Assembly: GCA_000442015.1 (NCBI GenBank)
Contig: KE561297.1
Span: forward strand, 1-20,661
DNA from: Rozella allomycis CSF55
Lineage: Eukaryota; Rozellomycota
Direction of reading: 5' to 3'
Length of the DNA stretch: 20,661 nt
Shown here: in pieces, positions 1 through 9,003 of the stretch
Numbering within the stretch: position 1 is the stretch's first letter
Layout of the letters: every line of letters begins with the position of its first letter
The notes under the pieces: generated by a model
The model's database searches: none
What the model was told of the DNA's origin: nothing
The model's input: only the letters and a program-made list of their open reading frames with translations
Position numbers and translations under genes: made by a program

Positions 1-349
1 TCTGAAATGGCAGATCTACAACTGGTAAAGGATTTAATAACCCTTAACATTTATATCTTTTCATGATTGAACCATTGACTTTTTAGAAATGTTCTACTGA
101 ATTCAAATGATAATAAAGTCAATTCAAATACCTTTCTTACCGTTAGATTTAATGAATTTCATTTAGAAAAGTTTAATCTGAAAAATGGTAGTGGGGACAA
201 TGGATCACAATGTTATAACTAATAAACCTCTCTCAACAGAGATGTGGCATGTCTGTGGATAGGAATCAATTAATGCTCAGTTTCCCCTTTAAATCTCCTA
301 AATGCATTTTAATAAAATCAATAGATCTATTCGAAAAATTAAAATTGTT
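1..349. other. Gene-free left edge
   Basis: I see no gene in this AT-rich stretch. A 21-codon open run begins at base 1 on the plus strand and stops at the TGA near base 64. It contains CTGGTAAAG, which resembles a 5' splice site, so it could be the last piece of an exon entering from the left. That is too little to call. Confidence 0.3.
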
Positions 350-547
350 TTAAACATAATCAATATGTAAAGAAACATATTTAAATCTATCCCGTGAACA
401 TAACGTTCGAGGAAACATTACATTATTGCTATATAATACTACGTTTTGCGCTGCATGTAAAGCCTTATCATGGTTTTCTAATGTTACATATGCTACCAAC
501 CCTTTCATGACCAGTTGCTCAATTTCGCCAGCAAAAGAACTTCCCAA
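350..547 (-). pseudogene. Short coding-like relic, possibly RRM-like
   Basis: A 65-codon frame reads toward the left. It has no ATG: it opens at TTG and an in-frame stop lies a few codons upstream, so it is either an exon remnant or chance. The run GLVAYVTLENHDKAL vaguely resembles the RNP1 strand and following helix of an RNA-recognition motif (aromatic-x-V-T-hydrophobic-E, then x-A-L-x-A). No RNP2 half is present. The rest is ordinary in composition and ends 20 codons after an FPRTLC run. I cannot assign a function, and the RRM resemblance is only suggestive. Confidence 0.2.
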
Positions 548-596
548 TAAACAATTTTAATGATTCAAATAGTGTTCCGGCTTACCACCTACGGTA

Positions 597-601
597 AGTT
601 T
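597..601. repeat. Left target-site duplication AGTTT of the copia element
   Basis: The five bases AGTTT directly precede the left LTR and recur directly after the right LTR (8943-8947). Five-base duplications are normal for Ty1/copia integrases. The pair shows that the two outer LTRs belong to one insertion event even though the interior is rearranged in the assembly. Confidence 0.7.
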
Positions 602-684
602 TGTTAATACAAGGGTATTCGCTTACTGTCATAAAAGGCACCCATGTAATAAATTTTCTTTATTTCCTTTAAAAATCTTTAATA
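602..684 (+). repeat. Left LTR (83 bp) of a Ty1/copia element
   Basis: It begins TGTTAATACAAGGG and ends CTTTAATA. It matches 8861-8942 with only a few differences (for example TGTTAATAC against TGTTTATAC, and one extra A near the end). It is very short for an LTR. It begins with TG but ends in TA instead of the usual CA, so the exact 3' border rests mainly on the matching target duplication. Confidence 0.75.
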
Positions 685-705
685 CGTTATCAGCACGATC
701 CACGA
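685..705 (+). promoter_or_regulatory. Probable primer-binding site
   Basis: Directly after the left LTR lies CGTTATCAGCACGATCC. It resembles the TATCAGAGC-type sites of copia elements primed by initiator tRNA-Met, but the exact tRNA match cannot be tested here. Confidence 0.4.
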
Positions 706-708
706 ATC

Positions 709-1194
709 ATGACTACCACTGAACTTTCTTCTACTACGTCTGGTCATGCTGATCTGCCAGCACCACGCACTCACGTCACTACGCTAACCATCGGCTGTCC
801 CCTGAAAGGCCAAGAAAACTTTGAAGAATGGGCCTGCCAAATGAAAGTACTCTTAAAGGCACATCAACTGTGGGACAACAAGCAGGATAGTCCCAAAACC
901 GAAAATACTCACGCACATCATGCCATCGTTAACAACCTTGACAAAACCTTGATTCACTTAGTTCTGGACACCGTTGACGCTTCTGATGCATGGGAACGAC
1001 TTAAAAGCCAATACAAGAGTGAAAGCGTTCCTAGGAAACTCAAATTTATTCAAGAACTTATTGCGCACGACTTTGCTATCGGTACTCTCGAAGACGGTTT
1101 TAATCGTGTGGCAACGCTTGAAAGAAATCTTACAGCATCCAATGGCTCTGATAGTATCAAAATTACCGACCTGACTTTTCTCATTGGGGTCTCC
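709..1194 (+). pseudogene. gag: copia gag-like capsid protein, 3' truncated
   Basis: This frame starts at ATG 709, 24 bp after the left LTR. It encodes about 160 residues of a copia-type gag. Typical family marks are visible: a G-x-E-N-F-E-E-W stretch near residue 37, a DNKQD run, then DASDAWERLKSQYKSES near residue 90 and LKFIQELIAHDF. These match the gag-polypeptide family of copia elements, which forms the virus-like particle. After FLIGV near 1190 the homology ends. The next recognisable piece, the end of a zinc-knuckle region and the protease, is in another frame, so the C-terminal part of gag has been lost by deletion or missed by the assembly. Confidence 0.7.
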
Positions 1195-1631
1195 GCTATC
1201 GTCATTATGAAAATACGAAAACTTGTGCAAACGTTTCGAAGACCAACGCAAAACCAGCTGCCATGCTTGCCGTCAAATGGGTGGCCGATTCTGGATGTTC
1301 TGACCACATGGTGAACAATAAAGATCATCTTGATTTTTACGCTCCACAGTTAGAAACAATTCATGTAGCCAACGGTACTAATATGACTTCCGAAGGAACC
1401 GGATCAATGTCCTATCAAGCCAACAATTTTCAAGGCATAATCAAAAACATAATACACTGTCCTTCACTTTCTCATAATCTGCGCTCTATAAGCGAATTTG
1501 CTGATCACGGTCTATCCACCATCTTTACGAAATCTAAATGTTTGTTTTAAAAGGTAATATTGACGAATTCATAGCGGAAAGTTATGACAGAATTGTTCTG
1601 GAAGGTAATCGTGAAGATGCGCTGTACACAC
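1195..1631 (+). pseudogene. copia protease region, copy 1 (intact DSG)
   Basis: The frame with WVADSGCSDHM (about 1280-1312) carries the D-S-G active site of a retroviral-type aspartic protease. It is followed by a HVANGTNMTSEGTGSM stretch and the hydrophobic SLSHNLRSIS motif typical of copia proteases. Upstream, RHYENTKTC looks like the tail of a zinc knuckle. A frame change precedes it, and the frame stops at about 1550 where the duplicate copy reads on with one extra T. The stretch is repeated at 1633-2056 beyond the N. Confidence 0.7.
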
Positions 1632-1632
1632 N

Positions 1633-2108
1633 GCTATCGTCATTATGAAAATACGAAAACTTGTAAGACCAACGCAAAACCAGCTGCCATGCTTGCCGTC
1701 AAATGGGTGGCCGATTATGGATGTTCTAACCACATGGTGAATAATAAAGATCATCTTGATTTTTACGCTCCACAGTTGGAAACAATTCATGTAGCCAACG
1801 GTACTAATATGACTTCCGAAGGAACCGGATCAATGTCCTATCAAGCCCACAATTTTCAAGGCATTATCAAAAACATAATACACTGTCCTTCACTTTCTCA
1901 TAATTTGCTCTCTATAAGCAAATTTGCTGATCACGGCCTATCCACCATCTTTACGAAATCTAAATGTTTTGTTTTAAAAGGTAATATTGAAGAATTCATA
2001 GCGGAAAATTATGACAGAATTGTTCTGGAAGGTAATCGTGAAGATGCGCTGTACACACTTCAAACGGAGAAAATGCCGAAAGCAAGACACTACTCAACTT
2101 TGGCATAA
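1633..2108 (+). pseudogene. copia protease region, copy 2 (mutated DYG)
   Basis: This is a second version of the preceding piece. It lacks 12 bases near its start, and its active site reads D-Y-G instead of D-S-G, which would inactivate the enzyme. It reads further than copy 1, through the link to the integrase (TLQTEKMPKA). A missing stretch of about 17 bases then shifts the frame and produces a stop at 2106-2108. The third copy at 2376 retains those bases. Confidence 0.65.
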
Positions 2109-2374
2109 TCGGTTGAATCATATTAATTTTCAAGAACTAAAGTCACTGGGCTCACGAGTATTTGGATTGCCTCCGTTTACCAATGAAAACTTGAATTCTA
2201 ATTCTTGCATTGCAGCAAAACAAAAGCGAAAACCTTTTCCGCATTCATCAACGACAACAACGTGTATCGGAGAATTAATTCACCACGATGTATCTGGCAA
2301 GTTTCAAGTAGAGGGAATGAATGGTGAGTTTTACTATTACGCATTTTTAGATGACTTTTCAAACTTTCTTATTA
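2085..2374 (+). pseudogene. copia GAG-pre-integrase and integrase start, copy 1
   Basis: The frame contains LWHNRLNHINFQELKSL, the two-histidine half of the integrase zinc-binding domain. The cysteine half reads N-S-N-S-C; the copy at 2376 has N-C-N-F-C, so one zinc ligand is lost here. The start of the catalytic core follows (HHDVSGKF, first Asp) and runs to the N at 2375. Confidence 0.65.
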
Positions 2375-2375
2375 N

Positions 2376-3058
2376 TAAAATGCCGAAAGCCCTTCAAGCA
2401 AGTAAAGACACTACTCTACTTTAGCATAATCGGTTGAATCATATTAATTTTCAAGAACTAAAGCCATTGGGCTCACGAGTGATTGGATTACCTCCGTTTA
2501 CCAATGAAAACTTGAATTGTAATTTTTGCATTGCAGCAAAACAAAAGCGACAACCTTTTCCGCATTCATCAACGACAACAACGTGTATCGGAGAATTAAT
2601 TCACCACGATGTATCTGGCAAGTTTCAAGTAGAGGGAATGAATGGTGAGTTTTACTATTACGCATTTTTAGATGACTTTTCAAACTTTCTTATTATTTAC
2701 CTTTCAGCAACCAAAGATCGTGTTTTTCAAGCTTTTGAAGAGATCAATAATCGCATTTTTAATCTAACTGGGCGTAATATACAATGTGTTAGGTCTGACA
2801 ATGGAGAATTAAATTCAAAAGAAATGATTTCCTTCTGTAAGCAGAAAGGTATCCGCAGGGAGCTAACAGTTCCGTACACACCTCAGCAAAATGGTAAGGT
2901 TGAGCGAATGAATCAATCACTTTCAAACTGGCTTCGGGCAACATTATTTGAATCACAACTACCCTTAGAACTTTGGCCGGAAGCATTAAAGTACATAACG
3001 TATACAAAAAACATGACCGCAAAATCTAAAGACATCTCGAAGACACCCTATGAAGTTT
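2376..3058 (+). pseudogene. copia integrase, best-preserved copy
   Basis: The HHCC zinc domain is present, with HNRLNH and NCNFC, although the Trp of LWH is a TAG stop at about 2423. The DDE core follows: HHDVSGKF (first Asp, about 2605), CVRSDNGELNS (second Asp, about 2795) and TPQQNGKVERMN (Glu, about 2900). Next come WLRATLFESQLPLELWPEAL and the start of the KTPYEV motif at the N. Its role is to insert the element's cDNA. Apart from the TAG, the frame is open from 2434 to the join. Confidence 0.75.
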
Positions 3059-3059
3059 N

Positions 3060-3477
3060 AAATTCACCACAATGTATCTGGCAGTAGAGGGGATGAATGT
3101 TGAGTTTTACTATTACGCATTTTTAGATGACTTTTCAAACTTTCTTATTATTTACCTTTTAGCAACTAAAGATCGTGTTTTTCATGCTTTTAAAGAGATC
3201 AATAATCGCATCTTTAATCTAACTGGGCGTAATATACAATGTGTTAGGTCTGACAATGGAGAATTAAATTCAAAAGAAATGATTTCCTTCTGTAAGCAGA
3301 AAGGTATCCGCAGGGAGCTAACAGTTCCGTACACACCTCAGCGAAATGGTAAGGTTGAGCGAATGAATCAATTACTTTCAAACTGGCTTCGGGCAACATT
3401 ATTTTAATCACAACTACCCTTAGAATTTTGGCCGGAAGCATTAAAGAACATTACGTAAACAAGAAACATGACCGCAA
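3060..3477 (+). pseudogene. copia integrase core, second copy with stops
   Basis: This copy of 2597-3058 carries about 15 deleted bases near its start, N-V for N-G in MNVEFYYY, and R for Q in TPQRNGKVE. Its GAA codon has become TAA at 3405-3407. A further stop lies near 3455, and one extra A in the A-run at 3476-3480 shifts the frame. It is clearly dead as assembled. Confidence 0.65.
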
Positions 3478-4110
3478 AAATCTAAAGACATCTCGAAGAC
3501 ACCCTATGAAGTTTGGTTTGGGCGAAAACCAAACATTTCACACTTAAGACGGTTTGGCGACATTGGGTTTGTTCATCAACATAAATCCCAACGTCAGGGA
3601 AAATTGGCTCCACGTGGAAAGGAAATGGTATTTATTGGGTACAGTGAGGAAGCAAAAGGTTATAGGTTAATAGATATGAATACCAGAAAAATATTCATTT
3701 CACGCGATGTTCAATTTATTGGTGCAAGCTTCTTTGACACAGAAACTGAGGACAAACCTGAACTTCAAATTGATGACACAGATACGTTTTTCGACTCTAA
3801 TTTCAGTAATCACATCAATAATGACAGTGCTTCTGACCCACACAATATCGATAATAGTGACATTACGGATGAACCGATTCAGCAACAATCTTTCTCCCAT
3901 TTATATGAAATCTCGGAACGCAATATATTACCAGAAGGATCCAAGCGTAACCGATCTAGAAATGAAATCCATCAGGTCTTCATGCTATCTAAACAAACTA
4001 TCTCTGAAGCTCCAGAACATTATCGTGATATTGAACACCGTGCAGTTAAAGAACTCTGGTATCAAGCTGTCAAAGAAGAATTTGATGGACTTAACTCTCA
4101 TGGAACTTAG
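3478..4110 (+). pseudogene. copia integrase C-terminus to RT N-terminus
   Basis: After the A-run frameshift the frame reads KTPYEVWFGRKPNISHLRRFG, the copia KTPYE..W.G.KP...HLR.FG signature. Then come PRGKEMVFIGYSEEAKGYRL and FISRDVQF, which mark the integrase C-terminal domain. An acidic, poorly conserved linker (residues rich in D, N, S) leads to the RT start. The frame is cut by TAG at 4108-4110, where the neighbouring copy has TGG (GTWEPAN). Bases 3687-4159 recur at 4161-4640. Confidence 0.7.
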
Positions 4111-4160
4111 GAGCCCGCAAACACAGTTCCAAATGACAGGGTACCAATTGGCGGCCGTTN

Positions 4161-4953
4161 TAAAATATTTATTTCACGCGATGTTCAATTTACTGGTGCA
4201 AGCTTCTTTGACACGAAAACTGAGGACAAACCCGAACTTCAAAGTGATGACACAGAAACGTTTTTCGACTCTGATTTCAGTAATCACAGCAATAATGACA
4301 GTGCTTCTGACCCACACAATATCGATAATAGTGACATTACGGATGAACCGATTCAGCAACAATCTTTCTCCCATTTATATGAAATCTCGGAACGCAATAT
4401 ATTACCAGAAGGATCCAAGCGTAACCGATCTAGAAATGAAATCCATCAGGTCTTCATGCTATCTAAACAAACTATCTCTGAAGCTCCAGAACATTATCGT
4501 GATATGGAAAACCGTGCAGATAAGGAACTCTGGTATCACGCAGTCAAAGAAGAGTTGGATGGACTTAACTCTCATGGAACTTGGGAGCCCGCAAACACAG
4601 TTCCAAATGACAGGGTACCAATTGGCTGCCGTTGGGTGTTTAAATTAAAAAGGAACGCTGACGGATCAATAAGTAGATATAAGGCTCGTCTTGTGGCCCA
4701 AGGATATTCCCAGATTCCAGGTGTTGATTTTGAAAACACTAATGCACCAGTCGCTTACAAAGATTCTCTGAGATTATTTCTATCTTTATCTATGATTTAC
4801 GGCTTTACTATTGATCTGATGGATATTGTGCAAGCATTTCTTATTCCAACCCTAACTGAAACAATTTTCATGAAAATTCCGGAAGGTCTGAACCAGATAA
4901 ATTCGCCGTGCCTACGTCTAAAGAAGGCATTATATGGGCTGCGACAGGCGCCA
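4161..4953 (+). pseudogene. copia reverse transcriptase, copy 1
   Basis: After the repeated linker, the RT_2 family signatures are plain: ELDGLNSHGTWEP, CRWVFKLKRNADGSISRYKARLVAQGYSQ, APVAYKDSLR, and the first catalytic Asp region with D-L-M-D-I-V-Q-A-F-L (usual form Q-x-D-V-x-x-A-F-L), then KIPEGL and LKKALYGLRQAP. It stops at the N at 4954, before the YVDD motif. The next copy has DQMDIVQAF, which is closer to the consensus. Confidence 0.75.
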
Positions 4954-4954
4954 N

Positions 4955-5875
4955 ATAAAGAACTCTGGTATCAAGCTGTCAAAGAAGAATTGGATGGACT
5001 TAACTCTCATGGAACTTGGGAGACCGCAAACACAGTTCCAAATGACAGGGTACCAATTGGCTGCCGTTGGGTGTTTAAATTAAAAAGGAACGCTGACGGA
5101 TCAATAAGTAGATATAAGGCTCGTCTTGTGGCCCAAGGATATTCCCAGATTCCAGGTGTTGATTTTGAAAACACTTATGCACCAGTCGCTTATAAAGATT
5201 CTCTGAGATTACTTCTTTCTTTATCTATGATTTACGGTTTTACTATTGATCAGATGGATATTGTGCAAGCATTTCTTATTCCAACCCTAACTGAAACGAT
5301 TACCATGAAAATTCCGGAAGGTCTGAACCAGATAAATGCGCCGTGCCTACGTCTAAAGAAGGCATTATATGGGCTGCGACAGGCGCCAAAATGTTGGAAC
5401 GAGGAAATTGACTCATTTTTAAAAGGTATAGGGCTCACTGCTTCGTACATGGGCTGCGACATGCGCCAAAGCGTTGGAACGAGAAAATTGACTCATTTTT
5501 AAAAGGTATAGGGCTCACAGCTTCTACAATCGATCCCTGCATTTATGTGGGTAAAGTGAATGATGAACTATTTTTGTTGGGACTCTATGTGGATGACATC
5601 ATAATTGCAGGAACTCCAGAAACCAAGAAGATTATTTTGAAGTAAAAGATTTGGGGACAATGAAGTATTGTCTTGGTTTTGAAGTTGAACAACACCCTGA
5701 ACAACATTATTTAATTATGCATCAAAATTCGTTTATTGAAAACTTGCTACGAATTACCGGGATGGAAAATGAATCAATAAACTCCGTGGAGATTAATCCT
5801 CCGGTTACCTACCAATTACCAATTCCAATTCTTATGTCTTCTGATTCTAATTCACCAGTTAACGTCACCTATTAA
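4955..5875 (+). pseudogene. copia reverse transcriptase, copy 2 with YVDD
   Basis: This repeats 4520-4953 and continues past LYGLRQAPKCWNEEIDSFL. An 80-bp direct duplication (5370-5449 against 5450-5529) then shifts the frame. The catalytic YVDD lies at 5586-5597 in LGLYVDDIIIAGTPE. A deletion soon after it removes the usual segment before FEVKDLG and brings in a stop (5643-5645). The last piece, VKDLGTMKYCLGFEVEQ, runs to a stop at 5873-5875. It is a non-functional polymerase as assembled. Confidence 0.75.
5370..5529. repeat. 80-bp direct duplication inside RT
   Basis: The unit beginning TGGGCTGCGACAGGCGCC recurs 80 bases later as TGGGCTGCGACATGCGCC and continues through the shared TTTTTAAAAGGTATAGGGCTCAC. 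No N separates the copies, so this may be a real slippage event or a collapsed join. Because 80 is not a multiple of three, it destroys the frame. Confidence 0.7.
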
Positions 5876-5899
5876 TATCAGAGCTACAGGAGCTTAAGN

Positions 5900-6277
5900 C
5901 AATACTTTCATGTAATTTTACCAACGGAAGGTCCAAAAAATTTTGAATATTCAACACCATTAGAGAGTCTAGGTAACACAGGGCCTGTTTATAAAATTGA
6001 TGGTATTCTCAACTTGTCACGGAAGATCTTGCACAATATATGTACGACTTGTGTTTCGGGACCCTAGTAATAGAAATAATTCGCGACAAACTCAAAATAC
6101 AACAAAAGAAAAATATTTTATTTAGTCAAATGGAAAGTATGCGAGAATCGTGAGGCAAAATGGGAACCTTTGGAAAACATAACGGATTGCATGGAGAGTG
6201 TGTATGATTTTCATATTAGGAACAAGAATAAGCCATGTCCAAAATCACGCGATTTCTTGAGAAACCTAGCTATATAA
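5900..6277 (+). pseudogene. Ty3/gypsy-type integrase C-terminus with chromodomain, relic
   Basis: The sequence right of the N at 5899 is not copia. Bases 5900-6067 read openly to VYKIDGIL, the usual 'EKIL' entry of a gypsy chromodomain. After an interruption with stops, bases 6080-6277 read FYLVKWKVCENREAKWEPLEN, matching the YLVKWKGY..s..TWEP.EN chromodomain core. IRNKNKPCPKSR and a stop follow. In chromoviruses this domain follows the integrase and steers insertion to histone-marked chromatin. About 30 codons of foreign or decayed sequence split it. Its position between copia pieces points to nesting or a scaffolding error. Confidence 0.6.
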
Positions 6278-6368
6278 TGTAAACCTTATCGAATCATCTG
6301 CATCCATCTGATAGAGTCTATCTCCAAAGCCTATGTTGACCATATAAGAAGAGCNTTTCGAGTGAATT

Positions 6369-6416
6369 GTGTGTGTATGTGTGTGTGTGTCTGTCTGTCT
6401 GTGTGTGTGTGTATGT
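6369..6416. repeat. TG/TCTG microsatellite
   Basis: An imperfect run of TG units contains a block of TCTG units and ends with TATGT. It lies within a small contig piece (6356-6496) that shows no coding sequence. Confidence 0.85.
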
Positions 6417-6497
6417 AACCATTTTTGCTTCAGTTTTCTCCCAAAGTTGGTCTATGAACTCAGAACACCCAATATACCAAGCAATATTTTTTTTCAN

Positions 6498-6632
6498 TAA
6501 CCTGTTACAATCGCATCAGTGTTAGAATTATCTTTATTCAAATTGTTAGAATTATCTTTATCGGGCGGGGAGTTTGCGACCAGGACTTCAGAAACGATTA
6601 TTGGCATGTTGGGTTAACACCATTTTCACCTC
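6498..6632. other. Non-coding contig piece with a short tandem repeat
   Basis: TGTTAGAATTATCTTTA occurs at 6520-6536 and again at 6544-6560. It is followed by a G-rich tract (CGGGCGGGGAG) that could be a polypurine tract of an LTR element. Nothing coding is visible. Confidence 0.35.
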
Positions 6633-6633
6633 N

Positions 6634-6801
6634 TGGGATGGAAAATGCAAACCCAGTATCAACTCCACATAATTCAAGCATAAAGCTGACTAAAGAAACC
6701 CCTGATAATATTGCAGAAATCGAGTTCATGAATGGCGTACCTTATCGAAGTATACTTGGAAAACTTTTGCATCTGTCCACTGGCACGCGTCCTGATATCT
6801 C
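6634..6801 (+). pseudogene. copia RT/RNase H linker, duplicated fragment
   Basis: It reads [20 protein letters not shown] and then [20 protein letters not shown], the Y.S.iG.L.yl...TRPDI motif joining copia RT and RNase H. It repeats bases 8064-8217 with few changes (for example GVPYRS against GLPYRS) and is cut at the N at 6802. Confidence 0.7.
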
Positions 6802-6802
6802 N

Positions 6803-8062
6803 CTGAAATACGGAAACGCAATTTATAAATAAATCTATTTTAACTTCTTAAAAAAATGTTTAATAGAACAAAGCACAAATAGTTTGTTTTTGTGCGGCGC
6901 CCTATTCACTCCCTTGTGTCGTACCTAGCCCATGGGGGGACACCTGTAGTAAGGTCGGATATCAAACTCCAGATAAGGCTTATACGACACCTTTAACATT
7001 CATCAACATGAATATTACAACCATTCTTGATGGATCTCAAAGATGTTACCTTAGCACCGACTACGCACCTGTAGTAAGGTCGGAGATCAATGTCAACATA
7101 AGAATCTTTGGATACCTCTAATAGCAACTAATACAAATATAACAACCATTTTGCGTGGGATCTGAGATATAAGTGACAATTGTAATTATAAAAGAGAGGA
7201 GTCATAATTCTCAAAGGATCTCTTAATCCTGACGGATCTCTATTCTGATACCACTTATAGAAAGGATACTATTTATAGAAAGGACCAACATATAAAACTC
7301 TAAGGAGATATCAATAAATAGAACGGAGGATAATCCATTCTCAATCAACATCTGTTTTACTCTTTTATCTTACGACTTACTTTCCAATTTATGAGGATTC
7401 AGATACTATAGGCGCATGGAGCGACACCTTGTATCCGGTATTGTTTATTAGAATAAATGAAAATCGATATTTGGACCTTGTCGTGTGAAGGACGGTTTCG
7501 TTCTTTTTAATGGACGTTTGGGACAATAATCCGTCAAGAACAAACAGGTAAAAGGCCTGTGAGGTATGAACTGCCGGGCGAAGTAGAACGTTTTTGGATT
7601 TATCTCTTTGAACGTTTTCTATATTTAGTACCACTTGCTATTTAACAGGTTAATTGTAAAACATGAAGTTAATTAAAATCCTGTTATTACAACACATAGC
7701 AACATTAATCATGACTAGGTTATTGCCCACACCCATCACCATGCAGGCAGCAGGGCACAGCATCTATATTCGACCTTTTCACAAACAGCATTTATCATTA
7801 AAATATGTATCAAGTGATTTAGGAAAGAGTCAATTAATTTACTTCATGACAAATATCCGTGTCATACTTTACCTATTAAAGGGTCCTGGAAGTTTTGTCT
7901 CATATCTGAGTCACAATTAATACCCTGAGATTCCATTCGAAGTCCCTAACATAAATCTGACATTCATTGTTGAAAACCTCGAACTATGTTGAAACTCACC
8001 CTAGGGGGTCCTTGTAATGAGTCAACCATTGCATAAGGAAGTAACCTTGAAGATCATCAGAT
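6803..8062. mobile_element. Unassigned stretch with LTR-like features
   Basis: No supported gene is present in these 1.26 kb. Features: a 25-bp direct repeat (CACCTGTAGTAAGGTCGG start) at 6941-6965 and 7066-7090 with one mismatch; TTATAGAAAGGA at 7255-7266 and 7273-7284; and TATAAAAG at 7187-7194, which could be a promoter. Together these resemble the U3/R part of an LTR from another element, perhaps the one that left the chromodomain relic at 5900-6277. No matching second LTR is seen. Two open frames of about 80 codons (7389-7634 minus, 7663-7920 plus) lack convincing family features. Confidence 0.3.
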
Positions 8063-8063
8063 N

Positions 8064-8860
8064 CCAAACCCAGTATCAACTCCACAAAATTCAAGCATAA
8101 AGCTGACTAAAGAAACCCCTGATAATATTGCAGAAATCGAGTTCATGAATGGCCTACCTTATCGAAGTATACTTGGAAAACTTTTGCATCTGTCCACTGG
8201 AACGCGTCCTGATATCTCTGCAGCAGTCAGCACTTTAGCAAGGTTTCAAGACAATCCATCACATCAGCATTGGAACGCTATTAAACATCTTCTCAAATAT
8301 CTTAGAGGAACAAGCAAATTTGGTCTCAAGCTTGGCGGGAAAAGTAAAGGTGCAAACAATGAAAATATATCAAACAATAATTTATTAGATGTTCGTATTT
8401 ACGCAGACGCCGATTGGGGTGGCTGTCAAGACACTGGAAAATCCACTACTGGTTTTTGCTTAATGGTAAACGAAGGCTGCGTAGCCTGGCAAAGTAAACT
8501 TCAATCTTGCACTGCGTTGTCCAGCACAGAGGCCGAATGGTATGCTCTAACATCTGCCACACAACAAGCGATTTGGTTTTGGGAATTGTTAATTGATATG
8601 GGGCAGAATCTGAACTAGCCGACAACAATCTACCAAAGTACCATGAAGCTGATTGATCTGAAAAGAATCGAGCAAGAAGCAAACATTTCTTAATCAGACA
8701 AAATTTTATAAAGGAAAAGAGAGACGATAAAATTGTAGAAATTCTTTACTGTACAACCTCTGATCAAGTAGCTGACATCTTTACCAAGAACCTACCAAAG
8801 GCACCCTTCCTTAAACACTTTCAATCCTTAGAGCTATCAGCTGCTTCCCTTGAGGGGGTG
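8064..8860 (+). pseudogene. copia RT end and RNase H, with deletions
   Basis: From [20 protein letters not shown] the frame passes through [15 protein letters not shown] to the RNase H core. This has [19 protein letters not shown] (first catalytic Asp) and [21 protein letters not shown] (Glu). The frame ends at TAG 8616-8618 just after [10 protein letters not shown]. Downstream pieces (TTIYQSTMKLI, then a frame with IRQNFIKEKR and DQVADIFTKNLP, the conserved copia C-terminus) show that about 10 codons with the DNQ motif were deleted, and that a stop follows near 8690. RNase H would remove the RNA strand during reverse transcription. Confidence 0.8.
8852..8858 (+). promoter_or_regulatory. Polypurine tract
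   Basis: GAGGGGG followed by TG lies immediately before the right LTR, where the plus-strand primer of an LTR element is expected. Confidence 0.6.
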
Positions 8861-8942
8861 TGTTTATACAAGGGTATTCGCTTACTGTCATAAAAGGCAC
8901 CCATTTAATAAATTTTCTTCACTTCCTTTAAAATCTTTAATA
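8861..8942 (+). repeat. Right LTR (82 bp) of the copia element
   Basis: It begins TGTTTATACAAGGG and ends CTTTAATA, closely matching 602-684. Few differences between the LTRs suggest a fairly recent insertion, which contrasts with the many defects inside and supports the view that the interior is stitched from several copies. Confidence 0.75.
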
Positions 8943-8947
8943 AGTTT
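8943..8947. repeat. Right target-site duplication AGTTT
   Basis: AGTTT follows the right LTR and matches 597-601. Confidence 0.7.
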
Positions 8948-9003
8948 ACTTACCGGCTATATACGGTAAGTTACCGTATAGTGACCAAATGCTTACCGGT
9001 AAG
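8948..9003. repeat. Palindrome cluster on the TTACCGGTAA motif
   Basis: Three overlapping inverted repeats can be read: ACTTACCG (8948-8955) with CGGTAAGT (8964-8971); ATACGGTAA (8961-8969) with TTACCGTAT (8971-8979), one base apart; and the perfect palindrome CTTACCGGTAAG (8992-9003). A related pair CTTACC...GGTAAG sits at 581-598 on the other side of the retrotransposon, so the element landed inside this repeat family. Confidence 0.7.

Larger units (their letters stand above)
602..8942 (+). mobile_element. Degenerate Ty1/copia LTR retrotransposon, assembled as a patchwork
   Basis: The two LTRs and the AGTTT target duplication bound a region holding, in order, a copia gag-like protein, an aspartic protease, GAG-pre-integrase, an integrase core, reverse transcriptase and RNase H. 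This order (integrase before RT) defines Ty1/copia. The assembled length of 8.3 kb is inflated. Joins at 1632, 2375, 3059, 4160 and 4954 are each followed by roughly 300-480 bp that repeat the sequence before the N, and 6634-6801 repeats part of 8064-8217. Bases 5900-6632 and 6803-8062 are not copia. Counting each part once leaves about the usual 5 kb. Stop codons and frameshifts in every segment suggest that no copy here is active as assembled. Confidence 0.85.

Noticed and set aside
1270-4110. Repeat-induced point mutation (RIP) as the cause of stops
   Set aside because: Some G-to-A changes occur (TGG to TAG twice), but C-to-A, G-to-T and indels are equally visible, so there is no clear RIP bias.
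2395-4160. Real tandem duplication of integrase and RT domains
   Set aside because: Every repeat unit begins at an N and matches sequence just before that N, so unmerged contig overlap explains it better.
7389-7634. 81-codon minus-strand frame, with FVLDGLLSQTSI loosely like a retropepsin LDTG site
   Set aside because: The catalytic triad is not present, the frame has no ATG at its start, and no other gypsy domain lies in that orientation nearby.
7663-7920. 85-codon plus-strand frame starting MKLIKILLLQHIATL
   Set aside because: The leader looks hydrophobic, but the rest has no domain, and the frame lies in repeat-derived sequence.
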